Below, piece by piece: positions 35,324-43,639 of a DNA stretch of 64,000 nt; the stretch's first letter is position 1, and every line of letters starts with the position of its first letter. The stretch is taken from NCBI GenBank assembly GCA_958452575.1, contig CAUDUM010000001.1, positions 439,490 through 503,489 on the forward strand, in the 5' to 3' direction. A program made the position numbers and the translations under genes. This stretch comes from an uncultured Eggerthellaceae bacterium. Its GTDB lineage: Bacteria > Actinomycetota > Coriobacteriia > Coriobacteriales > Eggerthellaceae. The notes under the pieces were generated by a model. The model saw only the letters and a program-made list of their open reading frames with translations. It made no database searches and was not told the DNA's origin.

Positions 35324-35794
35324 CTACGAGCCGAAATCCACAGTGCCCTTGAGATGGGCACGCTTGATGACATCCATGGGCACGCTCACCTGCGCGCCGT
35401 CCACGTCCAGCACAACGGCATCGTCGTCGGCGGAGACGATCGTCCCCGTGAACGAGCTGCGGCCATCGAGCGGGCCTTTGGTCTTGACCTGCGCCGTCTG
35501 CCCCGCAAAACGCTCGAAATGCTCGGGCGTGCGAAGCGGGCGGTCGATGCCCGGCGAGGAGACCTCGAGCATATAGGCGCCGGGGAACGGATCGATCTCA
35601 TCCATGATGTCGTTGATCCATACCTGGGCGGCGGACAGCTCATCGAAGCTCACGCCGTGGTCGGTGTCGATGTACACGCGGATGGTGGGGGACTTCTTGG
35701 ATCCGACGACTTCGATCGTCACGATCTCGACGCCCTCCTGGACGGCTCGGGGCGAAAGCGCATCGAGCAGCTGTTTTTCCTTGTTGCTGAGCAC
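35324..35794 (-). CDS. rimP: Ribosome maturation factor RimP
   Basis: This 156-residue protein assists 30S subunit assembly. It contains VTIEVVGSKKSPTIRVYID and the conserved YMLEVSSPGIDRPLRTPEHFERFAG with the C-terminal SH3-like domain (GTIVSADDDAVVLDVDG). The GTG at 35792-35794 was chosen for its upstream GAGAGG and correct domain start. Longer frames add about 26 unrelated residues. It is the first gene of the operon, with a promoter about 175 bases upstream. Confidence 0.9.
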   Translation of the reverse strand: MLSNKEKQLLDALSPRAVQEGVEIVTIEVVGSKKSPTIRVYIDTDHGVSFDELSAAQVWINDIMDEIDPFPGAYMLEVSSPGIDRPLRTPEHFERFAGQTAQVKTKGPLDGRSSFTGTIVSADDDAVVLDVDGAQVSVPMDVIKRAHLKGTVDFGS

Positions 35795-35975
35795 GCCTTG
35801 CCTCTCCTTCCTGTCCGCGGCATCGCCGCCGGTCAAACCATATGCGTGTGCGCTTGCAGCCATCGCGTGCACCGGAAACGGCCCTTACAACAAAGAAAGC
35901 GGGACAAGCCCACTTTCCAACAAGACCGAAAGTATGGTGCGCACGAACCCAAACGCCCTCGCGCATGCTTTGTGC

Positions 35976-36005
35976 ACTATAGCATATTCCCAGAAAACCT
36001 GCCAA
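35976..36005 (-). promoter_or_regulatory. Promoter of the rimP-nusA-infB operon
   Basis: On the minus strand, TTGGCA (36005-36000) and TATAGT (35981-35976) are 18 bases apart, and TGC just before the -10 makes it an extended -10 element. Transcription would start near 35,969, leaving a leader of about 175 bases before rimP. Confidence 0.7.
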
Positions 36006-36150
36006 CCACGCCCCCGGGCATATCGCAAGTTCTGCACATGAACGTCCGCTTGCCGCAATTATGTCGGAATCTCGTCATCGACATCGGATTGAAACGTATT
36101 TGTATGATATGGTTAACTCGTACTGAAGCACCAGATTGAAAGGCACGGAT

Positions 36151-36564
36151 TTGAAACGCTATCTGCTGCTCTGCGTCGCTTGGATCTGCCTGGGGTTCGG
36201 CGCGATCGGGGTCGTGATCCCCGTCATGCCTACTACCCCGTTTCTCCTTCTTGCCGCTTTCCTTTTTGCGCGCAGCTCGCCTCGCATTCATCAATGGATG
36301 CTCTCGACGCGCCTGTACCAAAGCTACGTCGTCCCCTTCAAGGAGTCCGGAGGCATCACCGCCGGCAAGAAAGCGCGCATCCTCGCAATCTCACTGTCGG
36401 CGCTGGCGATCTCCGCAGCGCTCGTCCAAAAACCACTTGTATGGGCGATCCTTTCGTGCTGCGCGGCCTTCCTGCTCTACCTCGTCCTCATCCGCATCCC
36501 GACGATCCCCGCACGCCCCGAACCCGCCACCTCCCGCGAGCCGGGCGCGAGTATCGAGGGCTAG
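36151..36564 (+). CDS. DUF454 (YbaN-like) membrane protein
   Basis: This 137-residue small integral membrane protein has about four hydrophobic segments. The family core is intact: CLGFGAIGVVIPVMPTTPF, then LLLAAFLFARSSPRIHQWML. The function is unknown in all species I know. The second TTG (36151) was chosen because AAAGG lies 7 bases before it. It is divergent from rimP and followed by a long gene-free region with hairpins. Confidence 0.82.
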   Translation: MKRYLLLCVAWICLGFGAIGVVIPVMPTTPFLLLAAFLFARSSPRIHQWMLSTRLYQSYVVPFKESGGITAGKKARILAISLSALAISAALVQKPLVWAILSCCAAFLLYLVLIRIPTIPARPEPATSREPGASIEG

Positions 36565-37097
36565 CAGCAACGAGGATCCGCTATCCGGGAAATCATGGTC
36601 ACAGCCGTTTTCCGCATTCTGTATCACGGTCGATAATTCGAAAGTTTGCATTACGCATCGTAGCTGCAGACGTACGCCTTTGTGGAATCGCGAACGCGGA
36701 CACCCAGAGCCGGCATCGTCCGGAAAACCGTGGCGAAAAGTCGCAACCGCCCCGTTTCATCCAACTTTCGAAGATCTTGGATAGAATGGGGCGGTTGCGA
36801 CTTTTTAGCGAGTTCATTTCATCGCATTCGCGGAATTTCATCCATTTTCAGTGACACGGAAGTCGCATTCGCTTCTTTTTATCCGGCTTTCGCTGATTCT
36901 GGATGAAATAACGCGAATGCGACATCGCATGCACCGACGATGCGGCTTCCAGCGTCGGCGCGACCCCGCCCCAATCGCCAGCAACCGTGCTCAAAAGACA
37001 AAACGACCGCCGCATCCTCCCCTCTCCATCCAGCTCCGAAACGAGTCGGATGATCAGAGCAGACGCGGCGGCGGCCGTTTCTCGTCGTTGAAGAGGC
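36565..37097. other. Gene-free region with a cluster of long hairpins
   Basis: About 530 bases between convergent genes. The clearest hairpin has an 18-base perfect stem (36736-36753 with 36788-36805) that continues through wobbles to an ATCCAA/TTGGAT core. A second pairs TCGCATTCGC (36863-36872) with 36913-36922 around an ATCC/GGAT core, and its left half is also present as a direct copy at 36822-36843. A third pairs 37001-37013 with 37068-37080 around CATCC/GGATG. A weaker one pairs 36607-36614 with 36721-36728. Several are flanked by A-runs and T-runs and would act as two-way terminators. I see no protein gene. Confidence 0.65.
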
Positions 37098-38870
37098 CTA
37101 CTTCCCCGTCGCAGGTCCCGGAGCGGGGGCGCTGGCGCCGACGAGCTCGGCTGCCATTTCGCGCAGCTTGAACTTCTGCACCTTCATCGAAGGCGTCATC
37201 GGGAAGTCATCCACGAAGAAGACGCGCTTGGGCACCTTGTAGCGTGCGATACGCGGGATCGCCCATTCGCGCACGCTCTGCTCGGTCATGTCCTCGAAGC
37301 CGGGGCGCTTGCGGATGAACGCGACCACGATCTCGCCGAGGCGCGCGTCGGGCGCGCCGACCACCTGCGCATCGAGCACGCCGGGGTTGGTCAGCAGGAA
37401 GTTCTCGATCTCGAGCGGGTAGATGTTCTCGCCGCCGCGGATGATCATGTCCTTGACGCGGCCGGTGACGCGGTAGTAGCCCTCCTCGTCCACCGTGCCG
37501 AGATCGCCGGAATGCAGGTAGCCCTCGTCGTCGATGACCTTTGCGGTCTCCTCGGGCATCTTGTAGTAGCCCTTCATGACGTTGTAGCCCTTGCAGCACA
37601 GCTCGCCCGGCTCGTTGAAGCCGCAGCGCTCGCCCGTCTCGGGGTCGACGATCTTCACGAGCACCGGAGGATGGCGCTTGCCGACCGTCTCGCACTTGTG
37701 CTCGAGGTCGTCGTCGGCGCTCGTCTGGGTGAACACGGGGCTGGTCTCGGTGAGGCCGTAGCAGATCGTCAGCTCGCGCAGGTTCATGCGGTCGATCGCC
37801 TCGCGCATGGTCTCGGGCGGGCACGAGCTTCCGGCCATGATGCCCGTGCGCAGGCTCGACAGGTCGAACGTGTCGAAATCGGGATGGTTGAGCTCGGCGA
37901 TGAACATCGTCGGAACGCCGTAGACCGCCGTGGCGCGCTCCTTGTGGATCGCCTGAAGGACCAGGCTGGCGTCGAACTCCTCCACGATGATCATCGTGGA
38001 GCGATGCGTCAAGCACGCCATCACGCCCAGCACGCAGCCGAAGCAGTGGAAAAACGGCACCGGCAGCGTGACGCGGTCGAGAGGCGTGAGCTTCTGGCCC
38101 TCGCCGATGTAGAAACCATCGTTGAGGATGTTGCGATGCGTGAGCATGACGCCCTTGGGGAATCCGGTGGTGCCCGAGGTGTACTGCATCATCACGACGT
38201 CGTTGTTGTCGAACTTCTCCTCGGCTTTGGAGATCGCATCCTCGTCCACATAGCGGCCAAGCAGGATAAGCTCGGGCACGCTGTAGAAGCCGCGATGCTT
38301 CTCGGGACCCATGTAGATGAGATTTTTGAGGCAGGGGTAGTTCTTGGAGTCCAGATGCCCGCGCTCCTGCGTGAGCGACTCAGGCACGAGATCGCGGATG
38401 ATCTGCAGGTAATCGACGTCGCGGTAGGCGTCGATGACGCACAACGCCTTCATGTCGGACTGTTTGAGCACGTAGTCGAGCTCGTGGCTTTTGTACACCG
38501 GGTTGACGGTGACCATCACCACGCCGATCTTGGCGCACGCATACATGAACGTGAGCCAGTCGGGAATGTTGCGCGCCCACACGCCCAGGTGGTCGCCCGG
38601 CTCCATGCCGATGGCCAGAAGTCCGCGCGCCAGATTGTCGGTGCGGTCGTCGAAGTCCTGATAGGACCAGCGCAGCATGCGGTCAGGATACACCACGAAC
38701 TCGTGCGCCGGGTCGATCGCCACCTGGTCGCGGAAATACTGTCCGATGGTCTTTTCGGAGTGGAGCGGATAATCCTGGGACCCCGGAATGGGCTCCCCCG
38801 CCGCAATCGCCGCGGCGACGACGTCCTCCGGCATAACCGGAATACGGGATTTGGTTTCGGATTCAGCCAT
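37098..38870 (-). CDS. AMP-forming acyl-CoA ligase
   Basis: This 590-residue ANL-superfamily enzyme activates a carboxylic acid as acyl-adenylate and transfers it to CoA. The P-loop-like A3 motif is YTSGTTGFPKGVML. The A5 motif reads CYGLTETSP, followed by YLHSGDLGTVDEEGYY and the A8 hinge GRVKDMIIRGGENIYP, with the catalytic Lys of A10 near the C-terminus (PMTPSMKVQKFKLRE). The family is close to fatty-acid or medium-chain acyl-CoA synthetases; the substrate is not resolved. It lies downstream of an XRE-cupin regulator on the same strand. Confidence 0.9.
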   Translation of the reverse strand: MAESETKSRIPVMPEDVVAAAIAAGEPIPGSQDYPLHSEKTIGQYFRDQVAIDPAHEFVVYPDRMLRWSYQDFDDRTDNLARGLLAIGMEPGDHLGVWARNIPDWLTFMYACAKIGVVMVTVNPVYKSHELDYVLKQSDMKALCVIDAYRDVDYLQIIRDLVPESLTQERGHLDSKNYPCLKNLIYMGPEKHRGFYSVPELILLGRYVDEDAISKAEEKFDNNDVVMMQYTSGTTGFPKGVMLTHRNILNDGFYIGEGQKLTPLDRVTLPVPFFHCFGCVLGVMACLTHRSTMIIVEEFDASLVLQAIHKERATAVYGVPTMFIAELNHPDFDTFDLSSLRTGIMAGSSCPPETMREAIDRMNLRELTICYGLTETSPVFTQTSADDDLEHKCETVGKRHPPVLVKIVDPETGERCGFNEPGELCCKGYNVMKGYYKMPEETAKVIDDEGYLHSGDLGTVDEEGYYRVTGRVKDMIIRGGENIYPLEIENFLLTNPGVLDAQVVGAPDARLGEIVVAFIRKRPGFEDMTEQSVREWAIPRIARYKVPKRVFFVDDFPMTPSMKVQKFKLREMAAELVGASAPAPGPATGK

Positions 38871-38922
38871 ATGAAAACTCTTTTCAACCAGAAACGAGAG
38901 ACTGTACTGGATATGTCAGCAA

Positions 38923-39023
38923 GAGGCGGCGAGGTGCCCCTGATTCGCAGGATAGCGCAGACGCCGCGTACTTTGGTACGCAAGCCTGCGGGATCGTGCG
39001 AAGCAGGGGTGCATCGCCGCCTC
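38923..39023 (-). repeat. Nested inverted repeat C
   Basis: Outer 20-base arms (38923-38942 and 39004-39023, 17 of 20 positions complementary) enclose an inner CGCAGG/CCTGCG pair (38946-38951 with 38985-38990) and a GCGTAC/GTACGC hairpin (38966-38971 with 38976-38981). An alternative TTCGCA/TGCGAA pairing is also possible. It lies between the XRE-cupin gene and the acyl-CoA ligase and has the same layout as copies A and B, but different motifs. Confidence 0.6.
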
Positions 39024-39064
39024 GCAGCGTCGAGCAGTTCCGTCGGACGGCAGGCCGACGGAAC
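39023..39064 (-). repeat. Stop-codon-associated hairpin repeat, copy 2
   Basis: The flank CGCAGCGTCGA (39023-39033) and, after 3 bases, a 10-base-pair stem (39037-39046 with 39055-39064) around a loop containing CGGCAG match copy 1 at 5357-5398. It begins 6 bases from the XRE-cupin stop codon. Confidence 0.7.
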
Positions 39065-39069
39065 GAAAA

Positions 39070-39651
39070 CTACATGGGCTCGTACACGACGGCGAGGAAC
39101 TTCGCCTTTTGACCGTCGTGGGCGCGGACCTGATGCGGGACGATGGAGTCGTAATAGATGCTCTCACCGGGGCCGAGCACGAAGATATTGCCCTTGCCAT
39201 ACTCGATCTCAATCTGGCCTTCGACGCCGAACAGCCATTCCTCGCCCTCGTGACCGACCAGGTGATGCTCGGTCTCATCGGAGGGATCGACGGTGATGAC
39301 GAAGGGGTTCATATGGCGCGAAGGACGGCCGGCGGCCAAGCTGAAGTAGCTCAGATCGCCCGCGTCGCTGGCGGTCTGCAGGCTCTTGAGGCGCTGGACC
39401 TCCTCCATCTGATCGGCATCGATGTAAACGGGGCCGATCTCCTCGTCGTCGTCCATGAGCGTGCCCAGACGGACGCCCAGCGCGCGGGTGATCTTGATGA
39501 GGGGCGCAAGCGAAGGGGGCAGCTCGCCGCCCTCGAGTCCTTCGATGACGGAAACGTCGCAGCTGCAGCGATCGGCCAGATCCTGCGCGCTCAGATGATG
39601 CGCCTCGCGCAGAGTGGTGATCTTCTTGCCGAGCTTGTTCGCTTCTTCCAT
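39070..39651 (-). CDS. XRE-cupin transcriptional regulator
   Basis: This 193-residue protein has an N-terminal lambda-repressor-like helix-turn-helix (residues 8-62, LREAHHLSAQDLADRCSC then VIEGLEGG) and a C-terminal cupin_2 domain (about 105-190) with EHHLVGHEGEEWLFGVEG and VLGPGESIYYDS. HTH-cupin proteins usually repress or activate genes for the metabolite sensed by the cupin. The neighbouring acyl-CoA ligase is the likely target and may share the transcript, which is inference from position. Confidence 0.87.
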   Translation of the reverse strand: MEEANKLGKKITTLREAHHLSAQDLADRCSCDVSVIEGLEGGELPPSLAPLIKITRALGVRLGTLMDDDEEIGPVYIDADQMEEVQRLKSLQTASDAGDLSYFSLAAGRPSRHMNPFVITVDPSDETEHHLVGHEGEEWLFGVEGQIEIEYGKGNIFVLGPGESIYYDSIVPHQVRAHDGQKAKFLAVVYEPM

Positions 39652-39827
39652 TTCTCACGCTCCTTAAGTTCTCAGGGAAACGACAGGGCCAACCATGCCC
39701 GTCGGGCAGGATGACCCCGTCGCCTCATCTTGCAATTCAGCTTGACCATTATCGCGCAACATATGGGAAAGCACGCAAGCATTAACATCCTCGTAATCAT
39801 TTCGCGCAGCGACTCGCGCAGGGCATG

Positions 39828-39858
39828 AAAAAGCGCCGCCTCCCGGAGGAAGCGGCGC
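39828..39858 (-). terminator. Terminator of the aldehyde dehydrogenase gene
   Basis: On the minus strand GCGCCGC (39858-39852) pairs with GCGGCGC (39839-39833), with an internal CCTCC/GGAGG stem, and is followed by TTTTT (39832-39828). Confidence 0.82.
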
Positions 39859-39880
39859 GTCGAGTGCGGCTTCCGCCCTT

Positions 39881-39946
39881 GCCGAGCGGGCGCGACCCCC
39901 CCGCCGAACGGGGACCCGCCCCACGCCGAGCGGGCGATCGGCCGTT
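39881..39946. repeat. Degenerate 22-base tandem repeat
   Basis: Three copies begin with GCCGAGCGGGCG, GCCGAACGGGGA and GCCGAGCGGGCG at 39881, 39903 and 39925, an exact 22-base period. The second halves of the units are more diverged. Confidence 0.55.
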
Positions 39947-39963
39947 AGGCGGGCAGGCCGGAA

Positions 39964-40012
39964 CTATTCCGCCGCTGCCGTGGCTATTCCGCAGCTGCCA
40001 GAGCTATTCCGC
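39964..40012 (-). repeat. 20-base tandem repeat at the aldehyde dehydrogenase stop codon
   Basis: The 9-mer CTATTCCGC occurs at 39964, 39984 and 40004 with a GCTGCC core between copies. On the minus strand each reads GCGGAATAG; the first (40012-40004) supplies the last codons and TAG stop of the aldehyde dehydrogenase, and the others lie downstream. Confidence 0.7.
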
Positions 40013-41488
40013 CGGATAGAAGCCGGAGGGCTGCTCGTTCAGGTTGATCATGATGTTCTTGGTCTGGCAGTAGTGCTCCAGCATGATCTTATGGGTCTCG
40101 CGGCCGATGCCGGATTCCTTGTAGCCGCCGAACGGGGCGCCTGACGGAATCTGGTTGTAGGTGTTAACCCACATACGGCCCGTCCGCACGCCCTGCGCCA
40201 CGCGCAGAGCACGGTTGATGTCGCGGGTCCACACGGCGCCTCCCAGGCCGTAGACAGAGTCGTTCGCCAACTCGATGACCTCTTCCTCGGTGCTGAACTT
40301 CTGAAGCACGGCCACCGGGCCGAAGATCTCCTCCTGCGCCACGCGGCACTTGTTGTTGGGGATCTCGATGAGCGTGGGCTTGAGGAACGCGCCGTTGGCG
40401 CACTCGCCTTCGGTGTAGCGCTCGCCGCCGCAGAGGACCTTGCCGCCCTCCTGCTTGGCGATCTCGACGTATTCGAGGATCTTGTCGGCCTGGCGCTGGT
40501 CGATCTGGCTGCCCATCTGGGTGTCATCCTCCCACGGCATGCCGACCTTCACCTCGTTGAACGCGGCGACCGCATCCTCGACGAACTTGTCGTAGACGTC
40601 CTCGTGCACGAAGATGCGGCTGCCCGCGCAGCAAACTTGGCCCTGATTGAACAGAATGCCCAGCTGCACGCCGTCGAGGACCATGTCCCATTTTGCATCG
40701 GGGAAGATGATGTTGGCCGACTTGCCGCCCAGCTCCAAGGTGGCGGGGATCAGACGCTCGGCCGCCGCACGGGCGACGTCGCGGCCGACCTCGGTGGATC
40801 CGGTGAACGCGAGCTTGCTGATGCGGGGGTTGTCCAAGATGTACTGGCCCGACTTGCTGCCGCGACCGGTGACGACGTTGAAAACGCCGGCAGGGATGAC
40901 GTCCTGCGTCAGGCGCGCAAGCTCGAGCACCGACAGGCTGGTGGTCGAAGACGGCTTGAACACGGTGCAGTCGCCCGCAGCGAGCACCGGGGCGAGCTTC
41001 CACGCTGCCATCAGGAACGGGAAGTTCCACGGAACGATCTGGCCGACGACGCCGATGGGCTCATGCAGGACGAGCGACATCATGTTGCCGGGCAGCACGT
41101 CGGCTTCGCCGGTATCGGCAAGCAGGCAGCCGGCGAAATAACGGAAGTGGTCCACGGAGTACGCGACGTCGATGGCGCGCGTCTCGCGGATGGGCTTGCC
41201 GTTGTCGAGCGTCTCGATGAGGGCGAAGTGCTCGGCGTTCTCCTCGATGATGTCGGCGACCTTGTTGAGGATGATGGCGCGCTGCGCCTTGTCCGTCTTG
41301 CTCCACGTCTCGAACGCCTTCCAAGCAGCGTCGACTGCGCGATCGACGTCTTCCTTGGTGGCGTCGGCGATGGTGGACAGCTTCTCGCCGTTGGCAGGAC
41401 AATAGGCGTCGATGGTGCCGCCGTCAGACGCGTCGATCCATTCGCCGCCGATGTAGAGCTGATAGGATTGCTGGGCAGGATTGTTCAT
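40004..41488 (-). CDS. NAD(P)-dependent aldehyde dehydrogenase
   Basis: This 494-residue enzyme oxidises an aldehyde to its acid. It contains the Rossmann coenzyme region (VPWNFPFLMAAWKLAPVLA, FTGSTEVGRDVA), the general-base glutamate motif LELGGKSANI and the catalytic cysteine in FNQGQVCCAGSR. KESGIGRE lies near the C-terminus. It resembles betaine-aldehyde/phenylacetaldehyde-type dehydrogenases, but the substrate is not determinable. The ATG at 41486-41488 was chosen because GGAG lies upstream. A terminator follows. Confidence 0.9.
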   Translation of the reverse strand: MNNPAQQSYQLYIGGEWIDASDGGTIDAYCPANGEKLSTIADATKEDVDRAVDAAWKAFETWSKTDKAQRAIILNKVADIIEENAEHFALIETLDNGKPIRETRAIDVAYSVDHFRYFAGCLLADTGEADVLPGNMMSLVLHEPIGVVGQIVPWNFPFLMAAWKLAPVLAAGDCTVFKPSSTTSLSVLELARLTQDVIPAGVFNVVTGRGSKSGQYILDNPRISKLAFTGSTEVGRDVARAAAERLIPATLELGGKSANIIFPDAKWDMVLDGVQLGILFNQGQVCCAGSRIFVHEDVYDKFVEDAVAAFNEVKVGMPWEDDTQMGSQIDQRQADKILEYVEIAKQEGGKVLCGGERYTEGECANGAFLKPTLIEIPNNKCRVAQEEIFGPVAVLQKFSTEEEVIELANDSVYGLGGAVWTRDINRALRVAQGVRTGRMWVNTYNQIPSGAPFGGYKESGIGRETHKIMLEHYCQTKNIMINLNEQPSGFYPAE

Positions 41489-41856
41489 GGAGGGCTCCTT
41501 CCGTGCGCATGGCACCCAGGCGGGCGCTTTCTCAGCTGACCGCGCCGTTGCGGCATGCGCATCCGTTCAGGGGCTCGCTCGGCGACCCCGCCGGACCCTC
41601 ACGCCTCACGGCGCGTCTTCAGCTTAGACCCTGGCCTGTCCTGCACTGCGAACAAATCGGAATCCGGCGCATTCCGCACGTGTGCGGTGCTTATGCATGC
41701 AGCGCGTATGCGTGCGAACGTATAGGAACAGCGCACGACGCCGTATCAAGACCTGCTTCGATCCGCCACCAGCGATGCGGTGGAAGAAGCATCCTTGCTT
41801 CCATCAAGAAGAGAATCGTCCCACGCTAATGCCTTCAGCCGCTCGCGTCGGAAAGA
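41489..41856. other. Intergenic region between leuA and the aldehyde dehydrogenase
   Basis: About 368 bases with no credible gene. A CCGCAC/GTGCGG inverted repeat at 41674-41687 with a 2-base loop could be an operator, but this is weak. No convincing terminator for leuA is visible. Confidence 0.5.
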
Positions 41857-43389
41857 TTACCTGCGATGCTCCAGTTTGTCGTTCAGCAAACGATTGAGGG
41901 CATTGAGGTAGGCCTTGGTGGATGAGACGACGATGTCGCCGTCGGAGCCGCGGCCGGTGTAGACCTCGCCGTCGGGAGCCGTCACGCGGATGGTGACCTC
42001 GCCCAACGCGTCGATGCCGCGCGTGATGGATTGGACCGAGAACTCGGTCAGGTCGTTTTCCACCTGCACGATGTGGTTGACGGCCTTGCACATGGCGTCG
42101 ATCGGACCGGTGCCGTACTCGCAGGCAGTCACCACCTGATCCGCCTGGTTGCGCAGCGTGACCGTCGCCGTGGGAGTGAGCGGGAAGCCGCAGCTGATCT
42201 GGACGCCCTCAAGCGTGTAGATTGCGCTGACGTTGCGGTCGCGCTCGTTGATCAGGCTCTCCAGATCCTCGTCATAGACCTCTTTCTTCTTGTCGGCCAG
42301 GTTGAGGAACGCTTCGTAGATCTCGTCGAGCGTCTCCCCTTCGAAATCGTAGCCGAGCTCCTCAAGGCGGTGCTTGAGCGCCGCATGCCCGCTGCGCGCG
42401 GTCAGCACGATCTGGCTTTGACCCGCACCGACCTCAGCCGGATCGATGATCTCGTAGGTGTCGCGCTTCTTGAGCACGCCATCTTGATGGATTCCCGAAG
42501 AATGCGCGAACGCGTTGGCGCCCACGATGGCCTTGTTAGCCTGCACGCCCATGCCAGTGATGGAGGTGAGCAGGCGGCTAGCCTTCATGAACTCCCGCGT
42601 GTTGATGTCGGTGTGCGCGTCGAGCTCGTCGCCATGCATGCGGATCGCCATGACGACCTCCTCCATGGCGGTGTTGCCTGCACGCTCGCCAAGGCCGTTG
42701 ATCGTGCATTCGACCTGCGTCGCGCCGTTGCGCACGCCCGCGAGCGAGAGCGCGGTCGCCATGCCAAGATCGTTATGGCAATGAACCGAAAGCGTGATAT
42801 CGCCGATGCCCTCCACGTTGTCCATCAGGTACTTGATGCGGCGGCCGAACTCATCGGGCATCGAATAGCCGGTCGTGTCGGGGATGTTCACGACCGTTGC
42901 ACCGTTGTCGATCGCGCATTGGATGACGCGGACGAGGAAATCGTAGTCCGAGCGCCCGGCATCCTCCGCATAGAACTGCACATCGTCGCAGAAGCTCTTA
43001 GCATACGAAACGCATTGCGCCGTGCGCGCGAGGCACTCCTCCTCGGTCATATGCAGCTTGTCGCGCAGATGGCTCGGGGACACGCCCAACCCGGTGTGGA
43101 TGCGCGGACGCTTCGCGTAGCGCAGCGCATCGGCGGCGGCGTCGATATCCTTTTCCACCGCTCGCGTGAGGGCGCAGACGGTCGCCTTGTCGCCGGCGAG
43201 CTCGGCGATGCGGCGCACGCTTTCGAAATCGCCCGGAGAGGAGATCGGAAAGCCCGCCTCGATCACATCGACGCCCAGACGCAGCAGCTGACGCGCCATG
43301 ACGAGCTTCTCCTCGGTGTTCATGGAGGCTCCTGGCGACTGCTCGCCATCGCGCAGCGTCGTGTCGAAGATGTTGATCTTGCGCGTCAT
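41857..43389 (-). CDS. leuA: 2-isopropylmalate synthase
   Basis: This 510-residue enzyme performs the first committed step of leucine synthesis, condensing acetyl-CoA with 2-oxoisovalerate. The N-terminal TIM-barrel domain begins INIFDTTLRDGEQSPGASM, followed by VHCHNDLGMA and NGLGERAGN metal-binding segments. The C-terminal LeuA regulatory domain (about 390-510) is complete, so leucine feedback inhibition is expected. The start at 43387-43389 follows AAAGGGA at 5 bases. Other leu genes are not in the window. Homocitrate or citramalate synthase are less likely given the length. Confidence 0.9.
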   Translation of the reverse strand: MTRKINIFDTTLRDGEQSPGASMNTEEKLVMARQLLRLGVDVIEAGFPISSPGDFESVRRIAELAGDKATVCALTRAVEKDIDAAADALRYAKRPRIHTGLGVSPSHLRDKLHMTEEECLARTAQCVSYAKSFCDDVQFYAEDAGRSDYDFLVRVIQCAIDNGATVVNIPDTTGYSMPDEFGRRIKYLMDNVEGIGDITLSVHCHNDLGMATALSLAGVRNGATQVECTINGLGERAGNTAMEEVVMAIRMHGDELDAHTDINTREFMKASRLLTSITGMGVQANKAIVGANAFAHSSGIHQDGVLKKRDTYEIIDPAEVGAGQSQIVLTARSGHAALKHRLEELGYDFEGETLDEIYEAFLNLADKKKEVYDEDLESLINERDRNVSAIYTLEGVQISCGFPLTPTATVTLRNQADQVVTACEYGTGPIDAMCKAVNHIVQVENDLTEFSVQSITRGIDALGEVTIRVTAPDGEVYTGRGSDGDIVVSSTKAYLNALNRLLNDKLEHRR

Positions 43390-43451
43390 CGGTTTCCCTT
43401 TCCGCATGGTTGAACGGCGGCATTTGAACCGCCATCGCATTTCGTCGAACC

Positions 43452-43460
43452 ATCTTAGCA
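43452..43460 (-). promoter_or_regulatory. Possible extended -10 promoter of leuA
   Basis: On the minus strand TGCTAAGAT (43460-43452) is an extended -10 match about 63 bases upstream of the leuA start. No clear -35 hexamer. The leader has no leucine-codon-rich reading frame, so peptide attenuation is not supported. Confidence 0.38.
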
Positions 43461-43517
43461 AACGCCGCTCGCTTGATCCGGCAGACTTTTCCGTTGGACG
43501 CGGCGTGAGATGCCTCG

Positions 43518-43568
43518 GAAACAAAACGCGCCCCGGGGATCGCGCCTCATGCGGACGATCCTCGGGGC
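43518..43568 (-). terminator. Terminator of serA
   Basis: Arms at 43530-43542 and 43556-43568 pair over 13 bases with one wobble; the minus strand continues GCGCGTTTTGTTT. It lies about 70 bases past the serA stop codon. Confidence 0.8.
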
Positions 43569-43639
43569 ACGCAGCTCTGCACATGCGGCTTTGATTCGGA
43601 AGCGCGAACCTGCGCGCTGCCGCAAGCGCGCGACGATTC

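Larger units (their letters stand above)
39652..40003. other. Intergenic region with terminator and short tandem repeats
   Basis: About 350 bases containing the XRE-cupin promoter region, the aldehyde dehydrogenase terminator (39828-39858) and two adjacent short tandem repeats (39881-39946 and 39964-40012). I see no gene. Confidence 0.6.

Noticed and set aside
30740..36139. A 1799-codon open frame on the plus strand
   Set aside because: It runs antisense through rbfA-infB-nusA-rimP; high GC content makes long antisense frames common, and the minus-strand genes have full family motifs and ribosome binding sites.
36599..36841. Small frames on both strands in the hairpin region
   Set aside because: They encode similar peptides only because the DNA is palindromic; no ribosome binding site is present.
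36607..37080. A CRISPR array
   Set aside because: The repeats are hairpins of different sequence and size with no constant spacer length, and no cas gene is nearby.
43390..43451. A leader-peptide attenuator for leuA
   Set aside because: The in-frame leader codons include no leucine cluster, and no terminator follows in the leader.
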